From Barnesiella sp. An22 (lineage in GTDB: Bacteria > Bacteroidota > Bacteroidia > Bacteroidales > Barnesiellaceae), in contig NZ_NFJR01000001.1 of assembly GCF_002159975.1 (NCBI RefSeq), forward strand, positions 558,001 to 622,000: a stretch of DNA of 64,000 nucleotides, in the 5' to 3' direction. The notes beneath the pieces were generated by a model that saw only the letters and a program-made list of their open reading frames with translations, did no database searches and was not told the origin of the DNA. The stretch's first letter is position 1. Each line of letters begins with the position of its first letter. The translations under genes were made by a program, and so were the position numbers. Positions 19,023 through 27,913 of this stretch are shown one piece after another.

Positions 19023-19089
19023 GCCCCGATTGAGCCGATGAACAAAACAATTTGAACTGCTGAACAAACCGGATTTCTCATACAGGCAC

Positions 19090-19097
19090 TATCTTTG
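19090..19097 (+). promoter_or_regulatory. -7 box for flavodoxin-like gene
   Basis: TATCTTTG matches TAnnTTTG, 68 bases before the ATG at 19166. No TTTG at ideal -33 spacing. Confidence 0.45.
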
Positions 19098-19165
19098 CCC
19101 TCGAGGGTGAGAGACCGACGACCGGTCGCCCCACCCGATGATGTAACCTAAAATTGTACCGACGT

Positions 19166-19864
19166 ATGAAGAAACTCGTTTATCTTTTTCTGGCAATGAC
19201 TTTGGCCTGGGGCGCCCTGGCCTGCAAGGGCGACGAACCGGCCTCGAACGGTGAACAACCCGAGAATACGGGCAGCGGCTCTGGTTCCGACGACCCCGAC
19301 GTCGTCCCCTCCGACTCGACCGACAACCCCGGCGACACCAACTCCGTCCTGGGGCATACCCTCATTGTCTATTACAGCTACACCAACCACACCCACACGA
19401 TTGTGACCGAGCTGCAAAAGCTCGTCAATGCCGACCTGCTGCGGGTGGAACCGGCCCAAAAGGGTCTCGACTATGAGGCCAACAACTACGCCATCGGCAG
19501 CGAGCAGATTGCCGCCATCCGCGAGAACCCCGACGATGCCGCCTCCTACCCGGCCATCGACCCCGTCGAGGTCGATTTCAGCAGCTACAACACCATTGTC
19601 GTGGGGGCTCCCCTCTGGTGGAGCAACATGGCGGCCCCGCTGCAGACCTTCCTGTTCAACTACGGTTCCCGGATGGCCGGCAAACAGATAGGGCTGATTG
19701 TGTCGAGCGCCAGCAGCGGAATCAGCGGAGTCGAGGCCGACGCCCGGCGCCTGATTCCCGACGGCCGGTTCCTGTCGCCCAGCCTCTGGATTCGCTCGTC
19801 GCAGACCTCAGACTGTCACGCCATGCTCACCGATTGGCTGGACGAAGTCGGCCTGCCCAAATAG
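19166..19864 (+). CDS. flavodoxin-like lipoprotein
   Basis: 232 aa from ATG 19166 (MKKLVYLFLAM). A lipoprotein signal (LAWGALACKGDE) is followed by a low-complexity linker rich in Gly, Ser, Asp and Pro (about residues 25-60) and a flavodoxin domain: the FMN phosphate loop is YYSYTNHTHTI and the second loop VVGAPLWWSNMAAPLQTFL. The family carries out low-potential electron transfer with FMN or acts as an NADPH-dependent quinone reductase. An exported, lipid-anchored form suggests a periplasmic or surface redox role. GC-rich like its downstream neighbours. Substrate unknown. Confidence 0.85.
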   Translation: MKKLVYLFLAMTLAWGALACKGDEPASNGEQPENTGSGSGSDDPDVVPSDSTDNPGDTNSVLGHTLIVYYSYTNHTHTIVTELQKLVNADLLRVEPAQKGLDYEANNYAIGSEQIAAIRENPDDAASYPAIDPVEVDFSSYNTIVVGAPLWWSNMAAPLQTFLFNYGSRMAGKQIGLIVSSASSGISGVEADARRLIPDGRFLSPSLWIRSSQTSDCHAMLTDWLDEVGLPK

Positions 19865-20020
19865 GAACTACTATCGCCCCCAACTACTTCCCTCCCGCGT
19901 ATCGTTTTCCCCCCTCCCACGGTACACGGGCGGTCCCTCGGCTCGGGATGCCCCGCAACTCCCGGGCCGAACTTTTTTTTTACCCCTTTTCCCCCACGAA
20001 GAAGAGGTGCCGCCACAGAA

Positions 20021-20060
20021 AAAAAGTCGGGCAAGGCGTCCATTCGGCTCCCGACTTTTT
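20021..20060 (+). terminator. rho-independent terminator after the flavodoxin gene
   Basis: AAAAAGTCGGG (20021-20031) pairs with CCCGACTTTTT (20050-20060), ending in a T run. The symmetric A and T runs would allow termination in either direction. Confidence 0.75.
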
Positions 20061-20061
20061 G

Positions 20062-20069
20062 TACATTTG
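20062..20069 (+). promoter_or_regulatory. -7 box for glutaredoxin-like gene
   Basis: TACATTTG matches TAnnTTTG immediately after the terminator and 29 bases before the ATG at 20098. Confidence 0.5.
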
Positions 20070-20097
20070 TCCCACGAAACCTATCGGAATAACCGTT

Positions 20098-20397
20098 ATG
20101 ATCAAGATATATGGCATGAGCACCTGCCCCGACTGCACCTACGTCGAGGAGCAGGTCAAAGGCAACAGCCGCTACGAAGTGATCGACATCGGGCGGCACG
20201 TGAGAGACCTCAAAGCCTTTCTGCGGCTGCGCGACACCCACCCGGCATTCGACGGCGCCAAGCGCGCAGGAGCGGTGGGCATACCCTGTTTCGTACTCGA
20301 CGACGGCACCGTCACCCTCGTGGCCGAAGAGGCCGGCCTGCACGCCCGCCCCGTGGCCGACGGCTCGGCCTGCAACCTCGACGGCAGCGGCTGCTGA
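20098..20397 (+). CDS. glutaredoxin-like thioredoxin-fold protein
   Basis: 99 aa from ATG 20098, nested in a longer open frame that begins within the flavodoxin gene. The N-terminus MIKIYGMSTCPDCTYVEEQV carries a CPDC redox motif in the usual glutaredoxin place, and AGAVGIPCFVLDDG holds the cis-proline loop. It is cytoplasmic and expected to reduce disulfides or mixed thiols. The C-terminus is unusual in having extra cysteines (SACNLDGSGC). The esterase gene begins 25 bases downstream. Confidence 0.85.
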   Translation: MIKIYGMSTCPDCTYVEEQVKGNSRYEVIDIGRHVRDLKAFLRLRDTHPAFDGAKRAGAVGIPCFVLDDGTVTLVAEEAGLHARPVADGSACNLDGSGC

Positions 20398-20421
20398 CCC
20401 CGCCACACACACCTCTGCCCT

Positions 20422-21033
20422 ATGGAAACGGCCATGCCTCTCGTTCTCTTCCTCCACGGTTTCTTTGCCGCAGGAGCCTGTGCGCCTGCCCAAGCCTTGA
20501 CTCAAGGTCTCGCGGGGCAAGCCCGGGTAGTTGCGCCCGACCTGCCGCTGCACCCCGGCGAGGCGCTCGACCTCGTCCATCGGCTATGCCTGCAACTCCA
20601 CCCCGCCGCGATTGTGGGCAACAGCAACGGCGCATTCTTGGCCCAGATGGTGGCCTCGCGCCTGGGGCTGCCCGCGCTGCTGGGTAACCCCCACCTCGAG
20701 ATGACCCGCTTCCTCACCCCGCGCCTCGGGCCCCACGAATACAAAGCCCCGCGTGCCGACGGCCGCCAGCACTTCGTCATCGACCAGCCCCTCATCGACG
20801 AGTTTGCCCGGCTGCAACAGCACCAGTGGGACTACGACTCCCCCGCCAACCGCGACCGCATCTGGGGCCTCTTCGGCACGAGCGACACGCTGGCCCACTA
20901 CGAACCCCTCTTCCTCGAGCACTACACCCACGCCTTCCACTTCCCCGGGGCCCACACCCCTACCCCCGACGAGGTGCTGCGCTACTACGTGCCGCTGGTC
21001 GTGCAGCTCATCGACCGCTACGCCACCCGGTAG
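20422..21033 (+). CDS. YqiA/YcfP-like alpha/beta-hydrolase esterase
   Basis: 203 aa. LVLFLHGFF is the oxyanion strand-loop, and AAIVGNSNGAFLAQMVA has the nucleophile elbow GNSNGA (Ser about 74). A late His (GAH) is available for the triad. It resembles YqiA-type small esterases that hydrolyse short acyl esters. Very GC-rich, matching the upstream glutaredoxin-like gene with which it is probably co-transcribed. Confidence 0.78.
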   Translation: METAMPLVLFLHGFFAAGACAPAQALTQGLAGQARVVAPDLPLHPGEALDLVHRLCLQLHPAAIVGNSNGAFLAQMVASRLGLPALLGNPHLEMTRFLTPRLGPHEYKAPRADGRQHFVIDQPLIDEFARLQQHQWDYDSPANRDRIWGLFGTSDTLAHYEPLFLEHYTHAFHFPGAHTPTPDEVLRYYVPLVVQLIDRYATR

Positions 21034-21078
21034 CCGCCGGCTCTCCATCCTCCCGCTTGCGAAAACCATCCGTTTTCA

Positions 21079-21110
21079 TTTGCCACACCACAACTCTTTT
21101 TGTATCTTTG
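21079..21110 (+). promoter_or_regulatory. promoter of the type I restriction-modification operon
   Basis: TTTG (21079-21082), a 20-base spacer, then TATCTTTG (21103-21110): a complete match to the Bacteroidota -33/-7 consensus, 58 bases before the hsdM ATG. Confidence 0.75.
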
Positions 21111-21168
21111 TTTAAATTTACAAACGATAACAAGGAAATAGAGCGATACTCGCATAAACAACCTCCCT

Positions 21169-23172
21169 ATGAGCGAAGAAGAATTGCAGAAACAGACCTC
21201 TGTCAACATACAAGAAAAGGCGAACCTCATCTGGTCTATCGCCGATAAACTGGTGGGTCTATACAAGCCTCACGAGTATGGCCGGGTAATACTGCCCATG
21301 TGTGTCATCAAGCGGTTCGAAGATACCCTGGCCCCCACCAAAGAGGCCGTGATAAAGACCAACCAAGAGCTCGATGCCAAAGGTATCGTGGTTAAGAAGG
21401 GATTTCTCGAAGCGGCTGCCCAACAACACTTCTACAACACCAGCCGATTCACCTTCGACATTCTGCTGGCCGATGCCGACAACATCAAAGACAACTTCGA
21501 GAACTACCTGAGCCACTTCTCCGAGAATGTAATCGACATCATCAACTGCATGGAGTTCCACAACGAAATCAAGAAGCTGGCCGACAACAACCGCCTCTAC
21601 CTGGTCATCAAGGAGTTCTGCTCGGCAAAAGCCTATCTGGGGGCCGATATGGTATCGTCGGTAGATATGGGCTACATTTTCGAAGAGCTGGTGCGCAAAT
21701 TCTCCGAGTCGTACAACGACCAGGCGGGAGCCCACTTTACGGCCCGCGACATCATCTACCTGATGAGCGAATTGCTGGTAGGCGACCGGGAAGCTCAAAT
21801 GAAAGAGCAAGGCATTGTCGCCTCTATCTACGACATGGCCATGGGCACCAGCCAGATGTTGGCCTGCCTCGACGAGCGCTTCCGGCAGATCGACCCCGAG
21901 GCCGAAATCACCTGTTTCGGGCAGGAGCTGAACCCGCAAACCTACGGTATTGCCAAGGCCGACATGCTCATCAAAGGTGGCAATACCGACAACATGCGGT
22001 TGGGCGATACCCTGGGCAACGACCAGTTCAAGGAGTATCACTTCGACTACATCATCTCCAATCCTCCCTTCGGTATCGATTGGGAAGCCTCCGAAAAGAG
22101 GGTCGTGGCCGAGCACGAATTAGGCGAGGCCGGCCGCTTTGCTCCAGGTTTGCCGGCCAAGGGCGACGGGCAGATGCTCTTCATGCTCAACGGTGTAGCC
22201 AAGCTCAAAGACGACGGCCGCATGGCCATCATCCAAAACGGGTCGCCGCTGTTCAAGGGCGACGCCGGCAGCGGCGAGAGCGCCATACGCGGCTATCTGC
22301 TCGAACACGACTGGCTCGAAGCCATCATACAGTTGCCCAACGACCTATTCTACAACACCGGCATTGCCACCTATATTTGGGTGGTGTGCAAAAACAAGAC
22401 CGAAGAGCGTACCGGCAAAGTACAGCTTATCGACGCGAGCAAATGTTTCGAAAAACTGCGCAAGCCGCTCGGCAACAAGCGGGTAGAGATTTCTACCGCC
22501 TGCCGCAACCTCATCATGCAGGCCTATCGGGGTTTCACCGATTGGGAGTATACCGACGAACAGAACCCGCAACTCAAGGTAGAAAGCAAGATAAAAGAGG
22601 TGGAGGACTTCAAGTTTACAAAACTGATTATAAACCGGCCCCTCCGTCTGGAATACAAAGACATCCACTTCGACGAGGCTACGGCCACCGGCTATAAGGA
22701 GGCCGACAGAGCCCTGCTGAAAGAGGTGGCCACATACTGGGAAAACAACCTCCCCAGCCATGAAGGATGCCCCGATATTACATTCTTCCTCGCCCTGAAG
22801 AGGGCCAAGATAAAGGTGCCGCAAGGGAAAGTCGCCCTTCTGAGAAACTATTTTGGCAAACGCAACGCCGATATGGCAGAGGCCTACGTAAAGCCTACCG
22901 ACCCGGAAAGCGGATTTGCCCCCGACCCGGAACTGAAAGACAGCGAGATTATTCCGTGGAAAGAGGACCTTGCGGAATACCTCGACAAGAATGTGCGCCC
23001 GTATGCCCCCGACTTCTGGTACAACGAAGCCGAAAGCAAAATCGGCTACGAAATACCTTTTACCCGCGAATTTTACAAATACACTCCGCTCGCACCCAGC
23101 GCTGTCATTTTCGATGAACTGAAACAGTTGGAAGAGAGAGAGTCGGAACTGATGTCCAGGCTATTGAGGTAA
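21169..23172 (+). CDS. hsdM: type I restriction-modification methyltransferase subunit
   Basis: 667 aa. An N-terminal HsdM helical domain (about 10-150) is followed by an N6-adenine methyltransferase: SAM motif I region YDMAMGTSQMLACLD (a variant of the usual DPACGSGGxL) and catalytic motif IV ISNPPFGIDW (NPPF at 298-301). A C-terminal extension beyond about residue 500 includes a coiled region that would contact HsdS. M2S1 complexes modify the host recognition site. The hsdS ATG overlaps the last base of the stop codon, so the two genes are translationally coupled. Confidence 0.95.
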   Translation: MSEEELQKQTSVNIQEKANLIWSIADKLVGLYKPHEYGRVILPMCVIKRFEDTLAPTKEAVIKTNQELDAKGIVVKKGFLEAAAQQHFYNTSRFTFDILLADADNIKDNFENYLSHFSENVIDIINCMEFHNEIKKLADNNRLYLVIKEFCSAKAYLGADMVSSVDMGYIFEELVRKFSESYNDQAGAHFTARDIIYLMSELLVGDREAQMKEQGIVASIYDMAMGTSQMLACLDERFRQIDPEAEITCFGQELNPQTYGIAKADMLIKGGNTDNMRLGDTLGNDQFKEYHFDYIISNPPFGIDWEASEKRVVAEHELGEAGRFAPGLPAKGDGQMLFMLNGVAKLKDDGRMAIIQNGSPLFKGDAGSGESAIRGYLLEHDWLEAIIQLPNDLFYNTGIATYIWVVCKNKTEERTGKVQLIDASKCFEKLRKPLGNKRVEISTACRNLIMQAYRGFTDWEYTDEQNPQLKVESKIKEVEDFKFTKLIINRPLRLEYKDIHFDEATATGYKEADRALLKEVATYWENNLPSHEGCPDITFFLALKRAKIKVPQGKVALLRNYFGKRNADMAEAYVKPTDPESGFAPDPELKDSEIIPWKEDLAEYLDKNVRPYAPDFWYNEAESKIGYEIPFTREFYKYTPLAPSAVIFDELKQLEERESELMSRLLR

Positions 23173-24524
23173 TGACGAACGGCAAAGAAATCTTTACGAA
23201 CGAGATTGATTTCTCTGACTATGACAAACAGAAGGACTTGACGGTTATGGAAAACAGATACGATAAATATAAAGACAGTGGCATCGCTTGGATTGGGGAG
23301 ATTCCAGAGCATTGGGAGGTAAGAAAAGGGAAAAATATTTTTAAATTAAGGAATTCAAAAGGGAATAGTAATGCAATTCTACTTGCTGCTACTCAAAAAT
23401 ATGGGATGATTCCTCAATCTCAAATAGAAGGAGTAGTTCAGGTAAAACAAAATACAAACCTTAATACATTTAAGACTGTACATAAACATGATTATGTAAT
23501 TAGTTTACGGAGTTTTCAAGGAGGATTTGAAATATCTGAATATGAAGGAGTTTGTTCCCCTGCATATCAAGTATTTTACAGTACAATACCATGTTGTAAT
23601 TATTTTTTCAAATATCTATTTAAAAGTTATGGTTTTATATCACAAATAAATGCTTTCACTCTTGGTATAAGAGAAGGGAAAAATATTCAATATGAAGACT
23701 TCTCTTTAATGAAGTTACCATTTCCAGTATTGCACGAGCAACAGGCCATAGCCGACTACCTCGACCGGCGGTGCAGCGAGATAGACGAACTGATAGCTTT
23801 GCAAGAGGAGATGATAACCAAACTGCAGAGCTACAAGCAATCGGTCATTACCGAAGCGGTTACCCGGGGTCTCGATAAGAATGTACCTTTGAAAGACAGC
23901 GATATCGATTGGATTGGGAAAATTCCGGAGCATTGGAGCAGAAATAAAATTGTAAGATTATTTAGTATAATTGGTAGTGGAACGACACCCAAATCCAATA
24001 AAGAAGACAATTATATAGGTTCTATAAATTGGATTCAGTCAGGCGACATAAATGGAGGCTATATAGAAAACTGTAAGAATACAATTTCCAAAACTGTACT
24101 TAAAGAATACTCTGCATTAAAAATATACAAAGCTCCTTTTATTATTGTAGCCATGTACGGAGCATCGGTTGGAAATATTTCTATTTCAAAAATAGATGGT
24201 TGTGTAAATCAGGCATGCTGTGTCATGAATGATACAGAACAGAATTTTAGGTATTTATTTTATTCTATTATCTCTGTAAAGAATTATCTGATATACAAAG
24301 CAGAAGGAGGAGGACAACCCAACATTAGTCAAGATAAGATAAAAAATACATGGTTGCCTATTCCCCCTCTCGCCGAGCAACAGGCCATAGCCGACTACCT
24401 CGACCAGCGGTGCAGCGAGATAGACGAACTCATCGCCCTCAAGCAACAGAAAATCGAGAAGTTGAAGGAGTACAAAAAATCATTGATATTCGAGTGCGTA
24501 ACCGGAAAAAGGAAAGTGAGTTGA
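23172..24524 (+). CDS. hsdS: type I restriction specificity subunit
   Basis: 450 aa with the two-part layout of HsdS: TRD1 after KDSGIAWIGEIPEHWE, a first conserved helix (EQQAIADYLDRRCSEIDELI), TRD2 after KDSDIDWIGKIPEHWS and a second copy of the helix. Each TRD reads one half of the bipartite target. The TRD segments (about 23330-23730 and 23945-24360) are strikingly AT-rich compared with the GC-rich conserved helices, the pattern of TRDs replaced by recombination. No second hsdS or invertase lies beside it. The start at 23172 gives a 26-residue leader before MENRYDKYKDSG, which is an alternative start. Confidence 0.95.
   Translation: MTNGKEIFTNEIDFSDYDKQKDLTVMENRYDKYKDSGIAWIGEIPEHWEVRKGKNIFKLRNSKGNSNAILLAATQKYGMIPQSQIEGVVQVKQNTNLNTFKTVHKHDYVISLRSFQGGFEISEYEGVCSPAYQVFYSTIPCCNYFFKYLFKSYGFISQINAFTLGIREGKNIQYEDFSLMKLPFPVLHEQQAIADYLDRRCSEIDELIALQEEMITKLQSYKQSVITEAVTRGLDKNVPLKDSDIDWIGKIPEHWSRNKIVRLFSIIGSGTTPKSNKEDNYIGSINWIQSGDINGGYIENCKNTISKTVLKEYSALKIYKAPFIIVAMYGASVGNISISKIDGCVNQACCVMNDTEQNFRYLFYSIISVKNYLIYKAEGGGQPNISQDKIKNTWLPIPPLAEQQAIADYLDQRCSEIDELIALKQQKIEKLKEYKKSLIFECVTGKRKVS
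23736..23791 (+). repeat. direct repeat copy 1 within hsdS
   Basis: 56 bases beginning GAGCAACAGGCCATAGCC, identical to 24375-24430 except for one base (ccggcgg against ccagcgg). It encodes the conserved helix after TRD1 and could support recombination that swaps or deletes TRD2. Confidence 0.85.
24375..24430 (+). repeat. direct repeat copy 2 within hsdS
   Basis: Second copy of the 56-base element at 23736-23791, encoding the helix after TRD2. One mismatch between copies indicates selection or gene conversion, since flanking TRDs are unrelated. Confidence 0.85.
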
Positions 24525-24595
24525 CAGGAAAAACACCAAGAGCCACCAATAGCACATTGTGGCTGACAGACAACTAAAAAAAAGGGAGATTGATT

Positions 24596-27500
24596 ATGGA
24601 TACCACAGGATTGAAAGAGAAGAATTTCGAAGCCGACATCGAGCACTATCTGCTCACCGAGGGCGGCTACACGCCGGGCAATCAAGCGACCTACGACAAA
24701 GAGCGTGCCATAGATATGCCGGTATTGGTCTCTTTTATCGAGAAGACTCAGCCCAAAGCCTGGAAACGCTACACGACCAAATATGGCGACAAGGCCGAGA
24801 ACCGGCTCTACCGCCTGTTTCAAGAAAACGTGACACGCTACGGCCTCATCCATGTACTGCGCAAAGGCATCACCGATGCCGGCATACCCATCCGATTCTG
24901 CTACTTTGCTCCGGCCTCGTGGCTAAATGATGAACTGGTGGCCAACTACCGGGCCAACATTCTCACGGTCACCCGGCAGTTTGCCTACTCGGTACACAAC
25001 CGCAACACCATAGATATGGTACTGTCGCTCAACGGTATCCCGGTAGTGGCTCTCGAACTGAAAAACCAGTTTACCGGGCAGAATATCGAAAACTCGAAAC
25101 GCCAGTGGCGCGAAGACCGCGACCCGCAGGAACCGCTGTTCCGGTTCGACAACCGCATATTGGCCTACTTCGGGGTAGACCTGTATGAAGTGGCCCTGAC
25201 TACCGAACTGAAAAGGGAGAAGACCTTTTTTATCCCCTTCAACCAAGGGTCGAACGGTGCAGGCCAAGTGGGTGGTGCAGGCAATCCCGAGCGCCAGGAC
25301 GGGGGCTATGTAACCTCGTATCTGTGGGAACACATCTTGAACCGGGAGATGCTGCTGGCCATCCTGCAACGCTACATATCCCGGCAGCAAGAGGAGAAAC
25401 TGAAAATCGTCGTCGACAAGCATGGCCAGGAAAAAGAGGTGACCGAAACCTCGGTAAAGATCATATTCCCGCGCTACCACCAACTCGATGTGGTGGAGAA
25501 GCTGGTAGCCGATACGTACCGGAACCACACCCAAGAGGCCGACAACGAAGACAGAGAAACGACCGGCTACAGCCTGGCGGCCGAACCGCTGGGACCCTAT
25601 CTGGCTCACTGCCCCACCCCCAGACGCCACACCGGTAACAACTTCCTGATTCAACACTCGGCCGGCTCGGGCAAATCGAACTCGATAGCCTGGCTCACCT
25701 ACCGGCTGGCCTCGCTGCAAAATGCCCGCCAGCAAAACATGTTTAACAGCGTGTTTGTGATTACCGACCGACGGGTATTGAACAAACAGTTACAAAGCAC
25801 CATCCTGGGGTTCGACCACATCGAGGGGCAGATAGAGACCATCACCGACAACGACAACTCGGAGAAACTGGCCCAGATAATCAACAACGACAACTCCCGC
25901 ATCGTCATCACCACGCTGCACCGGTTCCCCATCATCTACAAAGAGCTGAGCAGCCGCAGCGGCAAACGCTATGCCATAGTCATAGACGAGGCTCACTCGT
26001 CGCAATCGGGGAAGAGTGCCGAGAAACTGAAGGCGGCCCTGGCCGATACTGACGAGGCCTTGCGGGAATATGCCGAACAGGAGGAACTCGAAGTGGAGGC
26101 TCTGGAGAAGAAACGCGACGCGCTGCTCGAAGACCTGCTGGCCCAGGGACAACACCACAACCTCTACTTCTATGCCTTCACGGCCACCCCTAAGCCCAAG
26201 ACTTTGCAAACCTTCGGCGAACTGGTAGAAAAGGGCGAGACACCCGAAAAAGACCGGTATGCCGCTTACCATACCTACTCGATGCTGCAGGCCATCGAAG
26301 AGGGGTTTATCATGGATGTACTCAAATACTATACCACCTACGAGACCACCTACGAAATAACCAAAAGCATCGAAAACGACCCCTCGTACGAAGAGACCCC
26401 GGCCACCCGTGCCATCAAAGCCTATCACGACAATCACCAGCATGTGATTGAACAGAAAACGGCCATCGTGGTCGAGAAATTCAGAGAGGTGACCCTGAAC
26501 GCCATGCAGGGCAAGGCCAAGGCCATGCTGGTGTGCCCGTCGCGCGCCCATGCCGTAAGGTATTTCCTGCAAATCAAGCGATACTGCGCCGAGCACCATA
26601 TCGACGACGTGAAACCCATGGTCGCCTTTTCGGGGGTCGTATCGTATGAAGGCATCGAGTATACCGAACCCAAGCTGAATTCGGCCGACGGGCGCAACAT
26701 ATCGGAGAGCCGCCTGCCCCTCTATTTTGCCTCGGACCTGTACAACTTGCTGGTCGTAGCCGACAAATATCAGACCGGGTTTGACGAACCACGCCTGCAC
26801 ACGATGTTTGTAGACAAGAAACTGAAAAACGTGAAGGCCGTGCAGACCCTGTCGCGCCTGAACCGGTGGCACAAGGATAAAAAAGACACGTATGTACTCG
26901 ACTTCTGCAACACGCCCGAAGAGATAAAGAAATCGTTTGAGCCTTTCTACAAAGGCACAGAACTGATAAAACCGGTAGATGTAAACTACGTGTACACCTT
27001 CCGCCAGGATATACAGATGTACCACCTGTGGAGCGAGGCGGACGAGCAACGGTTCTACGACCTGCTAAGCGGAATTGAGAAGCAGAAGGACCGGCTGGGA
27101 GCTCTGTCGAATGCCTTCAAGAGCACGATTGCCCGCTACGAAGCACTGGACGAGGAGAAGCGTTTTGCCGTGCGGTCGAAGATAAAGAATTTCATACGGT
27201 TCTATGCCTACATGGCCCAAATAGAACGCACCTACGACAAGAGTCTTTACAAGGCTTATGTCTATGCCGACTACCTGTACCGCCTGTTGCCGAAGAACGC
27301 CAAGACCAGAGTAGACCTGAACAAGCAAATCATGCTGCTCTACTCGAAAATAACCGAGGGCGAAACGGTCTCTATCACACTGGACTCGCACGTAAAACCG
27401 CTTGAGGGAGAAAAGCCCAAGGGAAGCAAACCGCAAACCGCCAAAAAGGACCTGTTGAGCCAGATTATCGACAAGGTGAACCTCATGTATCAAGGGAACT

Positions 27501-27772
27501 TCTCGGAAAGCGACCGGGTGATTGTGGAGACAATCTACGACAGAATGGTAGCTACCGAAAAGAAAAAGTTGACCAAACAGGCCAACAATACCGATGCCAA
27601 ACAGTTCGAAGAGAGCATCTTCCCGCATATATTCGACGAGGTGGCCCGAACCTGCTATGTGGAGCAGATGGATTCGTTTGGCAAGCTGTTTGAAAATCCC
27701 GACTTCTACAAAAACGTGATGACCCAGATGGCTCAAATCATCTACGAAAGTTATAAAGGGAAACGGTATTGA
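24596..27772 (+). CDS. hsdR: type I restriction endonuclease/translocase subunit
   Basis: 1058 aa from the ATG at 24596, which has a good ribosome site (AGGGAG) 7 bases upstream; a TTG at 24590 is less likely. The N-terminal nuclease has the PD-(D/E)xK end motif in VVALELKNQFTG (about residue 152). SF2 motor motifs follow: Walker A HSAGSGKSNSI (about 354), DEAH box (VIDEAHSSQSG, about 463), FTATPKPKTL, and QTLSRLNRW for motif VI. It cleaves unmodified DNA after ATP-driven translocation. Located 71 bases downstream of hsdS, so the operon is complete and all motifs look intact. Confidence 0.95.
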   Translation: MDTTGLKEKNFEADIEHYLLTEGGYTPGNQATYDKERAIDMPVLVSFIEKTQPKAWKRYTTKYGDKAENRLYRLFQENVTRYGLIHVLRKGITDAGIPIRFCYFAPASWLNDELVANYRANILTVTRQFAYSVHNRNTIDMVLSLNGIPVVALELKNQFTGQNIENSKRQWREDRDPQEPLFRFDNRILAYFGVDLYEVALTTELKREKTFFIPFNQGSNGAGQVGGAGNPERQDGGYVTSYLWEHILNREMLLAILQRYISRQQEEKLKIVVDKHGQEKEVTETSVKIIFPRYHQLDVVEKLVADTYRNHTQEADNEDRETTGYSLAAEPLGPYLAHCPTPRRHTGNNFLIQHSAGSGKSNSIAWLTYRLASLQNARQQNMFNSVFVITDRRVLNKQLQSTILGFDHIEGQIETITDNDNSEKLAQIINNDNSRIVITTLHRFPIIYKELSSRSGKRYAIVIDEAHSSQSGKSAEKLKAALADTDEALREYAEQEELEVEALEKKRDALLEDLLAQGQHHNLYFYAFTATPKPKTLQTFGELVEKGETPEKDRYAAYHTYSMLQAIEEGFIMDVLKYYTTYETTYEITKSIENDPSYEETPATRAIKAYHDNHQHVIEQKTAIVVEKFREVTLNAMQGKAKAMLVCPSRAHAVRYFLQIKRYCAEHHIDDVKPMVAFSGVVSYEGIEYTEPKLNSADGRNISESRLPLYFASDLYNLLVVADKYQTGFDEPRLHTMFVDKKLKNVKAVQTLSRLNRWHKDKKDTYVLDFCNTPEEIKKSFEPFYKGTELIKPVDVNYVYTFRQDIQMYHLWSEADEQRFYDLLSGIEKQKDRLGALSNAFKSTIARYEALDEEKRFAVRSKIKNFIRFYAYMAQIERTYDKSLYKAYVYADYLYRLLPKNAKTRVDLNKQIMLLYSKITEGETVSITLDSHVKPLEGEKPKGSKPQTAKKDLLSQIIDKVNLMYQGNFSESDRVIVETIYDRMVATEKKKLTKQANNTDAKQFEESIFPHIFDEVARTCYVEQMDSFGKLFENPDFYKNVMTQMAQIIYESYKGKRY

Positions 27773-27804
27773 ACCCCACCCCATCCGCAGAGATAGACAA
27801 AAAC

Positions 27805-27847
27805 AAGCGTTGGCCCAAGGAGTTACCTCCTTGTGGCCAACGCTTTT
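27805..27847. terminator. bidirectional terminator between hsdR and the T6SS operon
   Basis: AAGCGTTGGCC (27805-27815) pairs with GGCCAACGCTT (27835-27845), with an inner AAGGAG/CTCCTT stem. TTTT follows on the plus strand and GTTTTTG on the minus strand, so it can end both the hsd operon and the convergent T6SS operon. Confidence 0.9.
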
Positions 27848-27913
27848 CTCGAGGAGAATGTACTTCTATTGGGACCTCTGAAACAAACTGTACCCTCGAG
27901 AGTTGGTGCAATA

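Noticed and set aside
19618-20097. Long upstream extension of the glutaredoxin-like frame
   Set aside because: It overlaps the flavodoxin gene in another frame and crosses a terminator; the ATG at 20098 begins the recognisable domain and has its own -7 box.
23172-24524. HsdS shufflon with invertase
   Set aside because: Repeats are direct, not inverted, and there is no second hsdS or recombinase next to the gene. The recombinase at 59.8-61.0 kb is far away and beside its own inverted repeats.
25790-27049. 419-codon open frame antisense to hsdR
   Set aside because: Opposite strand of the conserved helicase region; composition is the mirror of hsdR codons.
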